64,000 bases of DNA, taken from the NCBI GenBank assembly GCA_016291905.1, contig JAEEZS010000015.1, positions 1 through 64,000 of the forward strand, given 5' to 3'. Numbering within the stretch: position 1 is the first letter of the stretch; every line of letters starts with the position of its first letter. Under the pieces are notes generated by a model. It made no database searches, had not been told where the DNA came from, and was given only the letters and a program-made list of their open reading frames with translations. The translations under genes and the position numbers were made by a program. This stretch comes from Bacteroidaceae bacterium. Lineage in GTDB: Bacteria; Bacteroidota; Bacteroidia; Bacteroidales; Bacteroidaceae. Of this stretch, positions 7,837 to 16,405 are shown in pieces.

Positions 7837-7881
7837 AACCAAATAGCTTTATATTGATCGCTCTGTTTTGTTTCCTTTGGG

Positions 7882-8289
7882 CTATAGACTGAAGATGCGA
7901 TATAAATACACCAATGCCACGACGAGGGTGGGGACGCGGCTGAATCTCCCTATTTGGGAGCCTGAGCGGCTATACACAAAGTCGCCCCGGATGTAGCCGA
8001 TGAGGCGTCCCGTTTTGTCGTAGTATCGTCCGCTGTCGGCATAGCCGATGTAGGCTCCGGAAGAGTCGTAGATTCTTCCATTGCTTTCGTATCCGAGGTA
8101 ACTGCCTGAGCGACTATAGAATCTCTGCGATTCGATGCGTCCTTCGTAGTTGCCCGAGCGGTTGTAGATTTTCCCGTTGTCGTAGCGCCCGAGAAGGGAG
8201 CCGGAGCCATCGTACATTTGTTGCCCATATCCCCCCACGGAAGATATCAGCAAGATGAATGTCAGGAAATACTTGAAATATTTGGCCAT
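7882..8289 (-). CDS. Secreted repeat protein of beta-flower type
   Basis: A 135-residue product with a signal peptide (residues 1-22) and about five short repeats built on Y-x-x-S/T-G-x-x-x-G: YDGSGSLLG, YNRSGNYEG, YSRSGSYLG, YDSSGAYIG, YDKTGRLIG, YSRSGSQIG. Each is likely a beta-hairpin. The pattern resembles the small proteins annotated as 4-fold beta flower, whose role is unknown. The C-terminus is a hydrophobic stretch (VPTLVVALVYLYRIF) that could be a membrane segment. The start is the ATG giving MAKYFKYFL; longer readings enter the upstream gene. It begins 4 bp after the GH38 stop, so it is probably co-transcribed with it. Confidence 0.8.
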   Translation of the reverse strand: MAKYFKYFLTFILLISSVGGYGQQMYDGSGSLLGRYDNGKIYNRSGNYEGRIESQRFYSRSGSYLGYESNGRIYDSSGAYIGYADSGRYYDKTGRLIGYIRGDFVYSRSGSQIGRFSRVPTLVVALVYLYRIFSL

Positions 8290-8293
8290 GACG

Positions 8294-11200
8294 TTATTCT
8301 CCGTACACTTCCAGCTCGTAGATGCGGACGGTGTCGTCGTTAACCTCCTGGGTGGGGCCGGTGACAAAGAGGCGGATATAGCGGACGCTGGCGGGCTCGA
8401 AGGAGCGCTCAACGTCGTCGGCCTTGTTGCCGTCGAGCAAATCGAGGGTCTGCCACTCTTCCGTCAGGGAGTTGCGGCCCTGGAGGAGGCAGGCGCGGGT
8501 GATGTAGGAGTTTGACTCCTTGCCTGCGTTCACCATGTGCCATCCGTTGACGGTCTTGGCTTCGCCGAGGTCGAAGACGGCAAAGTTAGGAGCGGCGTTG
8601 ACGTCGCACCACTTCGTGTTGACATTTCCGTCGATGAGGTTGCTGACGGCTTCGCGCTGGTTGTACTCACCTGAGGAGGCGATGACCTTGGTCCCCGTGA
8701 GCACGCTGGGGCGCTGAGCACGTGTGGCGTTAAGCTCGTTGGTGCGGTTGCCCGTGCGGAACAGGGCACCTGCGGGAGAGGCCACAGCGCCTTCCTGCAC
8801 CGCTGTGGCGGCAAAGATGACGACGTTGCTTGATGCTACCCGGGGACGAGGCATGTTCCGCATTTCGGAGCGCGGGATGTTGAATTCCCTTCCGTTAAAC
8901 GTGTTCGGGAATTCCTGAGCTTCGCCGAGAATGATGGCCTTGCTGCCAGCAGGGATGTCGATGCCGATGCGGAACATATAGGTGTATTCAAACGGCTCGT
9001 CCTCGATGCCGCTGTGGCGGTGTGTGCCGATGTAGGCAATGTCGCCTTCCTTGAAGAAGGGACGGGTGTGGCCTTCGTGTCCCCACTGTCCGATGAAGCC
9101 CGTGTAGTTGGGAACGGTGATTTCGGTCTTGGTGAGTACCTCCTTCTTCCCCTTCTGGCTCAGGATGCTGATGGTGCAGGGGCTATCGCCCTTCGTGGAG
9201 GCGGCGAGGAGATAGACCTTATTATAATTCCCTTCGGGCAGGGCGATGGTGTCGCCCTTCGTGGTGAGGCCGTTGCGTCCATCCTTGTCGCCGAGGACAA
9301 AGCGCACGTCACTGGAGGTGATGATACCGTTGTCGGGGAGCAGCTCGGCAGCATAGCTGTTGCCTCCCTCGAAGTCGGCACCGTTGCGGAACTCGTTGTA
9401 GCTGAAGCAGCGCTTGTCGTAGGGCAGCTCGAGGGAAGCCTGCGGCAGCTCGGCAAGAGTGGCTTGGTTGGCGAAGGTGATGCGGTATGTTTTGACGCTG
9501 AAGGGCTTGATGTTCACGTGGAGATCGTTTCCGCTGAAGGAGGCGGTGCCGATGGTTTTCTCCGTGCCGTCAGCTTCGGAAGCGTGGGCAATGGGGGCAG
9601 CAAAGGTGATGTTGCCCGTCTGGGCGCTCTTTCCGCTGTTCTCATAGACGCGGACGACATACTCGTTCCCCATCTCGGCTTTCTTGAGGGCGCGGACGGT
9701 GATGTTGGCATTGTCTGACGAGGCGAAGCCGAACGTGCGTCCCAGGCTACCCTTGTGCTTCGGGCTGGTGAAGCCGCGGAGTGGGCTGTTGACCATCGTC
9801 GACTGGGTGACGGCCTTGGCTTTGTCGAGGGCACCGTCGTGACCCACGAGGCAGTAGGTGAACTCGTGCCAACCCATGTCCTGATGCTCCTGATAGCGGT
9901 AGCCGCCGCCGGGCTGGGGGGCATAGAGCAGCGAGAGGCGGATGGTGTTGTCGTTGGGCTTATCCCAGCCGTACTTGCTGTCGTTGAGGATGGTCACTCC
10001 ATACGCGCCGCTGTTGTCTGTCAAATCTGTCCATTCGTGGGAATAAACCTCATACTGATTGTCGCGGTTGTTGCCTCTCAGCACGCTGCCGAGGCCGAGG
10101 TCGTAGGTGGCGTTGGGGTTGCTGATGCTGAGGGGGAAGTTGGCCTTGAGGAGGCTGTTGGTGGAGTGCCAGTCGACCTCGCAGTGGAAGTCGATGCGTT
10201 CGGCCAGGGCACCTTTGTAGAGGCGGATGTCCTGTGTGAACGTGCTGGCGCCGTACTGCTTGGTGACGCGAACGGTGGTGCGGATGGCGCCGTCCTCGAC
10301 GAGGCGGATGCTGACGCCGTCGGTGATCTTCAGCGGGGCTTTATCTACCGTGCGCTTCAGCACTTCCCATGCGGGCCACGACTCGCTGCGGCAGTCGTCG
10401 AAGACGACGAGGCCGATGGCTTCGCCCTGGCGCACCAGCTCACGGCCCGTGCGCTTGTCGATGAGTGAGCAGATGTCGCCGTTGGCATCGAAGCGGAGGC
10501 TATAGACGCTGTTCGCCACCTCCGTGACGTCGCGCTCGGCAAAGGCCTTGGGGCTGCCGGCAGCCTTGGCGCCATAGACAGCAAAGCCCACGCCGGGGAC
10601 GTTGGCGTCGAAGAGCAGGTGAGCCGTGCCGCGGCTGTCGGTGAACATCTGCGAGGCTACACGCTTGCCGTCGGGGCCGGTGACGGTGTAGGCGGTGTTG
10701 GCGCCGCCGGGCATCACCACGTCGGCCACAGTCTGCTGGGCAAAGGCTTCGGTGTTGTGGAGGATGACGGGAGTGCCGCTCACCTCGGTGTTCATCTGCG
10801 AGGCTACGCCGCTGACGGCGTTCGTCAGCACGCTGGAGAACTGGCTGAGGGCAATCAGCTCGTCGTTCCATGAGAATTCATAGGCACGGGGGATGGAGGT
10901 GCCGGGGAGGTCGTCATGGAACTGATGGAGGACGACGCGATGCCAGCCGTCGGTGATGCGTGCCGAGGGATAGGCTGCGCGTCCCAGCCATTCGCTGACG
11001 ACGGAGGCACGCTCGGCGGCATCGGCCAAGTGTTCGTTCTGACGGTTATAGAGCTTCATGGCAGCCTGCGATGAGTAGCAGCCCGTGCCGTGCACGTCCA
11101 TCAACAGTTCACCGTCGAAGACGGGTAGTTCGGGGTGGGCGCTGAAGGGGAGGAACTGTTTATACAGCTGGTCGCTGGTGGCGCTGACAATCGTCACGGG

Positions 11201-12007
11201 GCCGCTGCCCTTCATGCCGCTCATGACAGCGCGAACGGAGGGGATGTCAGGCGAGCCACCCGTGTCGCCGGTGCCGTAGTAGCGGTAGCCCATGGGCACC
11301 GTGCTCTCGTTCATCTCACGCAGCAGGCGGCGGTTTTCGCTGAGGTCGCTGTCGGCATAGCGCTGTCCGTAGCCATAGCCGTGGGCCATCATGATGCGGC
11401 TGCCGTCGATGCCCTGCCACAGTCCGACGGAGAAGGGATAGCGCCTCAGCGCTCCCTCATAGAAGTCGTTGTTGCGCCAGCCGAGCTTCTGCGACGAGAA
11501 GCCGATGAGGCCGCAGTGGGCAGCCAGCGTGGGCAGCGTGTAGGAGAAACCGAAGCAGTCGGGCAGCATCACGTCAGTACTCTCCTGACCGTATTCGGTG
11601 CGGTAGAACGTCTGTCCCAGCAGGGCGTTACGCAGCCAAGATTCGGGCGAGACGATGACCGTCTCGTTGGCGTCCCAGCTGGTGCCGGCCAGGTGCCAGC
11701 GTCCCTGGGCGATGTACTTCTTCACCTCCTCATACTCCGTGGGGTAGTATTCCTTCATCCACGAGTATTTGATGGCGCCCTCGAAGTTGAAGATGTAGTC
11801 GGGATAGGTGCGCAGCAGGTGGAGGTTCTGGCGGATGGTCTTGGGGATGTACTCGCGGATGGTGGTCTGGATGTCCCAGTTCCATTGCGTGTCGAGGTGA
11901 GCGTCGGCCACCATGTAGGCCGTCTTGGGGGAGTCTTGTGCCGAGAGGTTCAGGGCAAGCGACAGCATCAGCGCCGTCAGGGAGAGAAGCAAACGGGATG
12001 TTTTCAT
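8294..12007 (-). CDS. GH38 alpha-mannosidase with C-terminal discoidin domain
   Basis: A 1237-residue secreted enzyme. A signal peptide (about residues 1-24) precedes a glycoside hydrolase 38 catalytic domain with DAHLDTQWNWD near the start (metal-binding H and D) and LPDCFGFSYTLP holding the likely nucleophile Asp. The long C-terminal beta-sandwich region of the family follows. The last ~140 residues form an F5/8 type C (discoidin) domain: NLIDGNVNTKWCD, FDLGEAKTVNGW and ending YELEVYGE. GH38 enzymes remove alpha-mannose from N-glycans and other mannosides; the discoidin domain probably binds sugar. The start MKTSRLLL was preferred over an ATG four codons upstream because it gives a clean signal peptide. 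Confidence 0.93.
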   Translation of the reverse strand: MKTSRLLLSLTALMLSLALNLSAQDSPKTAYMVADAHLDTQWNWDIQTTIREYIPKTIRQNLHLLRTYPDYIFNFEGAIKYSWMKEYYPTEYEEVKKYIAQGRWHLAGTSWDANETVIVSPESWLRNALLGQTFYRTEYGQESTDVMLPDCFGFSYTLPTLAAHCGLIGFSSQKLGWRNNDFYEGALRRYPFSVGLWQGIDGSRIMMAHGYGYGQRYADSDLSENRRLLREMNESTVPMGYRYYGTGDTGGSPDIPSVRAVMSGMKGSGPVTIVSATSDQLYKQFLPFSAHPELPVFDGELLMDVHGTGCYSSQAAMKLYNRQNEHLADAAERASVVSEWLGRAAYPSARITDGWHRVVLHQFHDDLPGTSIPRAYEFSWNDELIALSQFSSVLTNAVSGVASQMNTEVSGTPVILHNTEAFAQQTVADVVMPGGANTAYTVTGPDGKRVASQMFTDSRGTAHLLFDANVPGVGFAVYGAKAAGSPKAFAERDVTEVANSVYSLRFDANGDICSLIDKRTGRELVRQGEAIGLVVFDDCRSESWPAWEVLKRTVDKAPLKITDGVSIRLVEDGAIRTTVRVTKQYGASTFTQDIRLYKGALAERIDFHCEVDWHSTNSLLKANFPLSISNPNATYDLGLGSVLRGNNRDNQYEVYSHEWTDLTDNSGAYGVTILNDSKYGWDKPNDNTIRLSLLYAPQPGGGYRYQEHQDMGWHEFTYCLVGHDGALDKAKAVTQSTMVNSPLRGFTSPKHKGSLGRTFGFASSDNANITVRALKKAEMGNEYVVRVYENSGKSAQTGNITFAAPIAHASEADGTEKTIGTASFSGNDLHVNIKPFSVKTYRITFANQATLAELPQASLELPYDKRCFSYNEFRNGADFEGGNSYAAELLPDNGIITSSDVRFVLGDKDGRNGLTTKGDTIALPEGNYNKVYLLAASTKGDSPCTISILSQKGKKEVLTKTEITVPNYTGFIGQWGHEGHTRPFFKEGDIAYIGTHRHSGIEDEPFEYTYMFRIGIDIPAGSKAIILGEAQEFPNTFNGREFNIPRSEMRNMPRPRVASSNVVIFAATAVQEGAVASPAGALFRTGNRTNELNATRAQRPSVLTGTKVIASSGEYNQREAVSNLIDGNVNTKWCDVNAAPNFAVFDLGEAKTVNGWHMVNAGKESNSYITRACLLQGRNSLTEEWQTLDLLDGNKADDVERSFEPASVRYIRLFVTGPTQEVNDDTVRIYELEVYGE

Positions 12008-12029
12008 TGGATTAAACATTTATTTTCCG

Positions 12030-12061
12030 CAAAAGTAAGGCTTTTTGTACGAATATGCAAA
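12030..12061 (-). promoter_or_regulatory. Promoter of the GH38 gene
   Basis: On the minus strand, TTTG (12058-12061) and TACTTTTG (12030-12037) lie 20 bp apart. It overlaps the divergent promoter of the exporter gene. Confidence 0.7.
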
Positions 12062-12077
12062 AAAAGTAGTACTTTTG
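12044..12077 (+). promoter_or_regulatory. Promoter of the ThrE-type exporter gene
   Basis: TTTG at 12044-12047 and TACTTTTG at 12070-12077, spacing 22 bp, slightly longer than usual. It is interleaved with the GH38 promoter, so the two would compete for polymerase. Confidence 0.55.
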
Positions 12078-12104
12078 CGCGATTTAACACTACATTTTTG
12101 CTTC

Positions 12105-13367
12105 ATGGAAGAAGAGAAGGACAAGGCTGTTGAGCAGCAGGCACTGACGTTGGCTACCGAGGCAGGGCACATCCTGCTGGAGAACGGGGCAGAGATATCG
12201 CGTGTGGAGGAGACGATGGAGCGCATCGCGTCGCATTACGACGTGGATAGTGAGAATTTCTTTGTGCTTAGCAACGGCATTTTTACCACCGGCCACAACT
12301 TCGCCAACGTGGAGTATATCCCCTTTAAGGGCACGCAGCTCGACAAGGTGGTGGCCGTCAATCAGGTGTCGCGCGACATTGAGAAGGGGCGCTACACCCT
12401 CGACGAGGCACGTGCTGCGCTGCGCCGTGTGCGCGCCATGCCGCCCAAGCCGTTCTGGGAGCAGGTGCTGGCGGCAGCGCTCGGTAGCGCGGGCTTCTGC
12501 ATCATCTTCGGCGGTTCGTTCATCGACAGCCTGGTGGCCTTTGTGGCAGGCTTCCTGCTCTATGTTTTTGTGCTGAAGGCCACCGCCCCTTACCTGTCGA
12601 AGATATTCAGCAACATCTGCGGTGCGGCGTTCGTGACGCTCTTCTGCCTGCTGACCTACCGTGCCGGCTTCGGCGACAACCTCAGCAACGTCATCATCGG
12701 CGCCGTCATCCCCCTCATCCCTGGTGTGCCCTTCACCAACGGCATCCGCGACATTGCCAACGAAGACTATATTGCCGGCATCACGCGTCTGCTGGACGCC
12801 ACGATGGTCTTCTTCGGCATTGCCCTCGGCGTCAGCCTCACCTTCCTCATCGACGGGCGCATCTCGGGCGGCGTGATTGCCCTCGAGGGCATGGGGGTGG
12901 ACCGTGTGACAGCGCTTGTGCCCATCCAGCTGGCAGCCGCGTTTGTGGGTACGGCTGCCTTTGCCGTGCTGTTCGGCGTGCCGCGCAGGTACTATGGCCA
13001 TTGCGGTGTGTGCGGCACGATAGGATGGATTGTCTACCTTGCTATGGTGCGCGGGGCGGGCAGCAACGTGGTGGAGGCGACGTGCTTGGCCACGATAGCC
13101 GTGGCGCTGACAGCGCGCGAGCTGGCCGTGTGGCAGCGCTGTCCCATGACGGTGTTCCTTATCAGTGGCATCTTTCCCCTCGTACCCGGCGCGGGCATCT
13201 ACTGGACCTCCTACTACGTCATCTCCGGCCGGTTGCGCGACGCCATGTCGGCGGGCTTTACCGCCATCGCGCTGACGGTGGCCATCATCTTTGGCATCGT
13301 CTTCACCACCGATGTCATCTTCCGCTTCCTCAAGCGCCGCCGGAAGCACCGCCAAGCCGCCTCATAG
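12105..13367 (+). CDS. Threonine/serine exporter family protein (ThrE)
   Basis: A 420-residue inner-membrane protein. The N-terminal cytoplasmic part (LENGAEISRVEETMERIA) is the DUF1212/ThrE domain signature. About ten hydrophobic segments follow, the second half (from about residue 270) being the ThrE_2 domain. ThrE exports L-threonine and L-serine in Corynebacterium; in many Bacteroidota both halves are fused, as here. Substrate specificity is inferred only from the family. The start is the ATG giving MEEEKDKAV, 27 bp downstream of the -7 element; an upstream ATG would lie inside the promoter. Convergent with nadD. Confidence 0.88.
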   Translation: MEEEKDKAVEQQALTLATEAGHILLENGAEISRVEETMERIASHYDVDSENFFVLSNGIFTTGHNFANVEYIPFKGTQLDKVVAVNQVSRDIEKGRYTLDEARAALRRVRAMPPKPFWEQVLAAALGSAGFCIIFGGSFIDSLVAFVAGFLLYVFVLKATAPYLSKIFSNICGAAFVTLFCLLTYRAGFGDNLSNVIIGAVIPLIPGVPFTNGIRDIANEDYIAGITRLLDATMVFFGIALGVSLTFLIDGRISGGVIALEGMGVDRVTALVPIQLAAAFVGTAAFAVLFGVPRRYYGHCGVCGTIGWIVYLAMVRGAGSNVVEATCLATIAVALTARELAVWQRCPMTVFLISGIFPLVPGAGIYWTSYYVISGRLRDAMSAGFTAIALTVAIIFGIVFTTDVIFRFLKRRRKHRQAAS

Positions 13368-13522
13368 GATTCAGATAGTTGGACAATCGGGTTCGCACCT
13401 GAATGAAGAATAAACTTTATTTTTGTGTATAATCCCCCTGTTGTCGCGTGCAAAGCCCTTCTTCCGGTGGAAAGAAGGTGAGCAAACTATGCGGGAAAAT
13501 GTGTTGAGTACAAAAAGACGCC

Positions 13523-14131
13523 TCACTGGCGGTAGAGCCCTTGACGGATGATTTCGTCGTGAACTGCTGGGTCGAGCCAGGGGCTGACGTCGTCGCCCGC
13601 GGCAAGGGCACAGCGGATGGCAGTGGAGCTGATGGGATAGAGCGGGGCAGAGGGGAGGAAGATGGGGTTAGCGTTGGTTGCATCGCCATCGCTATCGCCA
13701 TCGCTAATCATTAACCGCTCGCCGCTAACCATTTCCCGCGGATAGACGATGACGGGGTAGTGGGCGAGGATGTCAGCACTATTGCGCCAGGCAGGGAACT
13801 TTGCCCAGTTATCGGCACCGATGATGAGGCTGAACGTGTCGTCGGGGTAGGCGAGGGCGAGCTCGTGGAGGGTGACATAGGTGTAGGAGGGGCGGGGGAG
13901 GCGGAACTCGAAGTCGCTGGCACGCAGGCGGGGAAAGTCGCGCACGGCCAACGTCACGAGGCGGTAGCGCACGGCCTCGTCAAGCAGCTGATGGTCTTGC
14001 TTGAAGGGGTTTTGCGGGCTCACCATCAACCACACCTCGTCCACCAGTCCGAGGTTGCAGATGTAGTTCGCCAAGGCGGTGTGGCCCAGGTGGACGGGGT
14101 TGTAGGTGCCTCCGAAAATGCCAATCTTCAT
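13523..14131 (-). CDS. nadD: Nicotinate-nucleotide adenylyltransferase
   Basis: NadD converts nicotinate mononucleotide and ATP to nicotinate adenine dinucleotide, the shared step of NAD synthesis and salvage. The 202-residue product has GGTYNPVHLGH (residues 7-17), the GADNWAKFPAWRN segment and the ISSTAIR motif (157-163). Residues 134-156 (VSGERLMISDGDSDGD onward) are an in-frame insertion between the YPRE and SAPLYPISS segments, encoded by a palindromic GCTAACC-type repeat and a 12-bp tandem GATGGCGATAGC. Its start overlaps the gmk stop by 4 bp (ATGA), so gmk-nadD are translationally coupled. pncA and pncB at 37.6-39.4 kb feed the same pathway. Confidence 0.95.
   Translation of the reverse strand: MKIGIFGGTYNPVHLGHTALANYICNLGLVDEVWLMVSPQNPFKQDHQLLDEAVRYRLVTLAVRDFPRLRASDFEFRLPRPSYTYVTLHELALAYPDDTFSLIIGADNWAKFPAWRNSADILAHYPVIVYPREMVSGERLMISDGDSDGDATNANPIFLPSAPLYPISSTAIRCALAAGDDVSPWLDPAVHDEIIRQGLYRQ
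13655..13734. repeat. Palindromic GGTTAGCG element inside nadD
   Basis: The left arm GGGGTTAGCGTTGG and right arm TTAACCGCTCGCCGCTAACC are in inverted orientation around a GATAGCGATGGC tandem. The right arm belongs to the same family as the intergenic copies near 35365, 41245 and 49760. Confidence 0.75.
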
Positions 14132-14694
14132 GCTTCCAGAAACTCCGTGACTTTTGCGAGGATTTCCTCCTCGGCCTGGACGAGGTCGTCGTTGATGAGG
14201 ATGTAGTCGAACTGCGGGGCAAAGGTGAGCTCGTAAGCGGCCTTGCGGACACGCTCGTCGATGACCTCGGGGGCATCGGTACCACGGCGTTCGAGACGGC
14301 GGCGCAGCTCGTCGATGGAGGGGGGCTGGATGAAAACGCTGAGGGCGCGCTCGCCGTAGTGGCGCTTGATGTTGATGCCGCCCTTTACATCGACGTCGAA
14401 GATGACGTTCTGCCCAGCCTCAAGCTGTGCCTCCACCTGCGCCGTGAGGGTGCCGTAGAAGCGGTCCTTATAGACTTCCTCGTACTCGAGGAACTCTCCG
14501 CGGGCAATCTTCTCGCGGAACTCGTCGGGGGTGACGAAGAAGTAGTCGACGCCGTCCTGCTCGGTGCCGCGCGGCGGGCGGCTGGTAGCCGATACGGAGA
14601 AGTAGAGGTTCAGCTCCTGCTGGCGCAGGAAATTGACGATCGTGGTCTTGCCCGACCCTGACGGGGCAGAGAAAATGAGAATCTTTCCGTTCAT
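14128..14694 (-). CDS. gmk: Guanylate kinase
   Basis: Gmk phosphorylates GMP to GDP. The 188-residue product has the P-loop FSAPSGSGKTT at residues 8-18, SATSRPPRGTEQDGVDYFF (the GMP-binding segment), GEFLEYEEVYKDRFYGT, VIFDVDVKGG and the lid helix ELRRRLERRG. Family length. Start taken at MNGKILIF, which aligns with the family; an upstream in-frame ATG would overlap yicC. It is the middle gene of a yicC-gmk-nadD operon. Confidence 0.96.
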   Translation of the reverse strand: MNGKILIFSAPSGSGKTTIVNFLRQQELNLYFSVSATSRPPRGTEQDGVDYFFVTPDEFREKIARGEFLEYEEVYKDRFYGTLTAQVEAQLEAGQNVIFDVDVKGGINIKRHYGERALSVFIQPPSIDELRRRLERRGTDAPEVIDERVRKAAYELTFAPQFDYILINDDLVQAEEEILAKVTEFLEA

Positions 14695-14708
14695 ATCGTA
14701 TTTTATCA

Positions 14709-15587
14709 TCACATTACATTCAGCACCTGTTCTTTGATTTGCTCAAGCTCGTCCTTCATACGGACGACGATGTTCTGCATCTCGGCGTGATTGGACTTGC
14801 TGCCTGTGGTGTTGATTTCGCGCCCCATCTCCTGGGCGATGAAGCCGAGCTTCTTGCCCTGGCAGTGTCCGTCGGCAAGTGTCTGGCGGAAGTAGTTGAG
14901 GTGGTTCGTCAGGCGCTGTTTCTCCTCGTTGATATCGAGCTTCTCGATGTAGTAGATGAGCTCCTGCTCGAAGCGGTTGCGGTCGTAGTCGGTGCCGAGG
15001 GTTTTCTGCAGGTTGTCGAGGATGCGGGCACGGATGTTCTCGACGCGCTCCTTCTCGTAGGGCTCTATGGCGTGGAGCAGCGCCTCGATGTTGTCAATCT
15101 TCTCGCAGAACTTCTTCTCCAGCGCAGCTCCCTCCTGACGACGGAAGGCCACGAGCTGCTCAATGGCCTCGCGGATGGCCTCGGAGGCCACGGCCCACTC
15201 GTCATCCGACAGCTCGACAGTGGCGGTGCGCGTCAGCACATCGGGCATCCGCATCAGCATGGGGGCCAGCGTGATGGGCGAGACGGGGAGGCCATAGTCT
15301 TTCTCCAACACTTTCAACTGCTCGAAATAGTTGGCCACCAGCTCCTTGTTGATGGGGGTGGCAGCGGATGTGGCGTCCTCCTCCATCCAAAGGTTGAAGT
15401 CCACCTTGCCCCGCTCGAGTTCCGAGGCTATCAGCGCCCGCACCTCCATCTCCTTCTCGCGATAGAGCGAGGCGATGCGTGTGGAGAGGTCGAGCTGCTT
15501 GCTGTTGAGCGACTTTATCTCGGCGCAGATTTTCTTGTTTCCGAACATGCGGACGGCCTTGCCGTAGCCGGTCATGGATTGAATCAT
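14709..15587 (-). CDS. yicC: YicC family endoribonuclease-like protein
   Basis: YicC proteins are widely conserved and have been linked to RNA cleavage and regulation of small RNAs. The 292-residue product shows the family N-terminus MIQSMTGYGKA, the EIKSLNSKQLDLSTRI segment, and the C-terminal DUF1732 part QEMGREINTTGSKSN and EIQ/AEMQNIVVRMKDELEQIKEQVLNV. Full length. It is the first gene of the yicC-gmk-nadD operon, a common gene order. A -7 element (TACTTTTG, minus strand) lies about 25 bp upstream, in a region shared with divergent tsaB. Confidence 0.93.
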   Translation of the reverse strand: MIQSMTGYGKAVRMFGNKKICAEIKSLNSKQLDLSTRIASLYREKEMEVRALIASELERGKVDFNLWMEEDATSAATPINKELVANYFEQLKVLEKDYGLPVSPITLAPMLMRMPDVLTRTATVELSDDEWAVASEAIREAIEQLVAFRRQEGAALEKKFCEKIDNIEALLHAIEPYEKERVENIRARILDNLQKTLGTDYDRNRFEQELIYYIEKLDINEEKQRLTNHLNYFRQTLADGHCQGKKLGFIAQEMGREINTTGSKSNHAEMQNIVVRMKDELEQIKEQVLNVM

Positions 15588-15612
15588 AGTGTTACCTTTT
15601 ATTAAATCTGCG

Positions 15613-15651
15613 CAAAAGTAATCATTTTCTCATTATTTTTAGTTACTTTTG
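15613..15651. promoter_or_regulatory. Divergent -7 elements between yicC and tsaB
   Basis: TACTTTTG occurs twice in divergent orientation: 15613-15620 on the minus strand (for yicC) and 15644-15651 on the plus strand (for tsaB). No clear TTTG -33 box is seen for either. Confidence 0.5.
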
Positions 15652-15679
15652 CCGTCGAAAATCCTAATATAGGCAAAAA

Positions 15680-16390
15680 ATGGCTTGTATTCTGCATTTA
15701 GAAACCTCATCGGACGTCTGTTCGGTGGCCCTTAGCGAGGATGGCGCCCTGCTGTTTGCCAAGGAGGAGGGGCGCGGCGCAGTGTCGCACGAGGTGGCAT
15801 TCAGCCTGCTGGTGGACGAGGCGCTTTCGATGGCTGACAGCGCGGCAAAGCGTCTGGATGCCGTGGCGCTGAGTTGCGGCCCAGGTTCGTACACGGGGCT
15901 CCGCATCAGTGCATCGATGGCGAAGGGTATCTGCTATGGCCGTGACTTGCCCCTGATAACGCTGCCCACGCTGGAGGTGACGTGTGTGCCGGTGCTGCTG
16001 AGGGACGACCTCCCCGAGGATGCCCTGCTCTGCCCGATGATTGACGCACGGCGCATGGAGGTATATGCCGCCATTTACGACCGGGCGTTGACGACGCTGC
16101 GCAGCGTCGGTGCCGACGTGGTGGATGCCGAGAGCTACGGCGAGTTTCTTGACCGTGGCCTCGTGTGGTTTTTCGGCGGAGGTGCAGAGAAGTGCCGTGA
16201 GGTTATCACCCATCCCAACGCACATTTTGTGGAAGGGGTAAGGCCATTGGCCCGCTGGATGTTTCCCCTTGCGGAGAAGGCATTCAACGCCGGACGCTTC
16301 GAGGACGTGGCCTACTTCGAGCCCTTCTACCTGAAGGATTTCGTTGCCTCGAAACCACGCAACCTGCTGTATGAGAATCAGGTGAGATGA
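15680..16390 (+). CDS. tsaB: tRNA threonylcarbamoyladenosine biosynthesis protein TsaB
   Basis: TsaB is the inactive paralogue of TsaD that scaffolds the t6A synthesis complex. The 236-residue product has the ASKHA fold markers: LHLETSSDVCSVAL at the start, SHEVAFSLLVDEAL (the TsaD metal-binding His motif is degenerate here, as normal for TsaB) and LSCGPGSYTGLRIS near residue 73. The LCPMIDARRMEVYAA segment is typical. First gene of a long plus-strand run. The third partner, TsaE, is at the left edge of the window. Confidence 0.94.
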   Translation: MACILHLETSSDVCSVALSEDGALLFAKEEGRGAVSHEVAFSLLVDEALSMADSAAKRLDAVALSCGPGSYTGLRISASMAKGICYGRDLPLITLPTLEVTCVPVLLRDDLPEDALLCPMIDARRMEVYAAIYDRALTTLRSVGADVVDAESYGEFLDRGLVWFFGGGAEKCREVITHPNAHFVEGVRPLARWMFPLAEKAFNAGRFEDVAYFEPFYLKDFVASKPRNLLYENQVR

Positions 16391-16405
16391 ATTTGAACAG
16401 ATTGT

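Noticed and set aside
13368..13522. Strong terminator or small RNA between thrE-type gene and nadD
   Set aside because: Only a weak, bulged hairpin (CCTTCTTCC with GGAAAGAAGG near 13457) is visible, without a clear T-tract.
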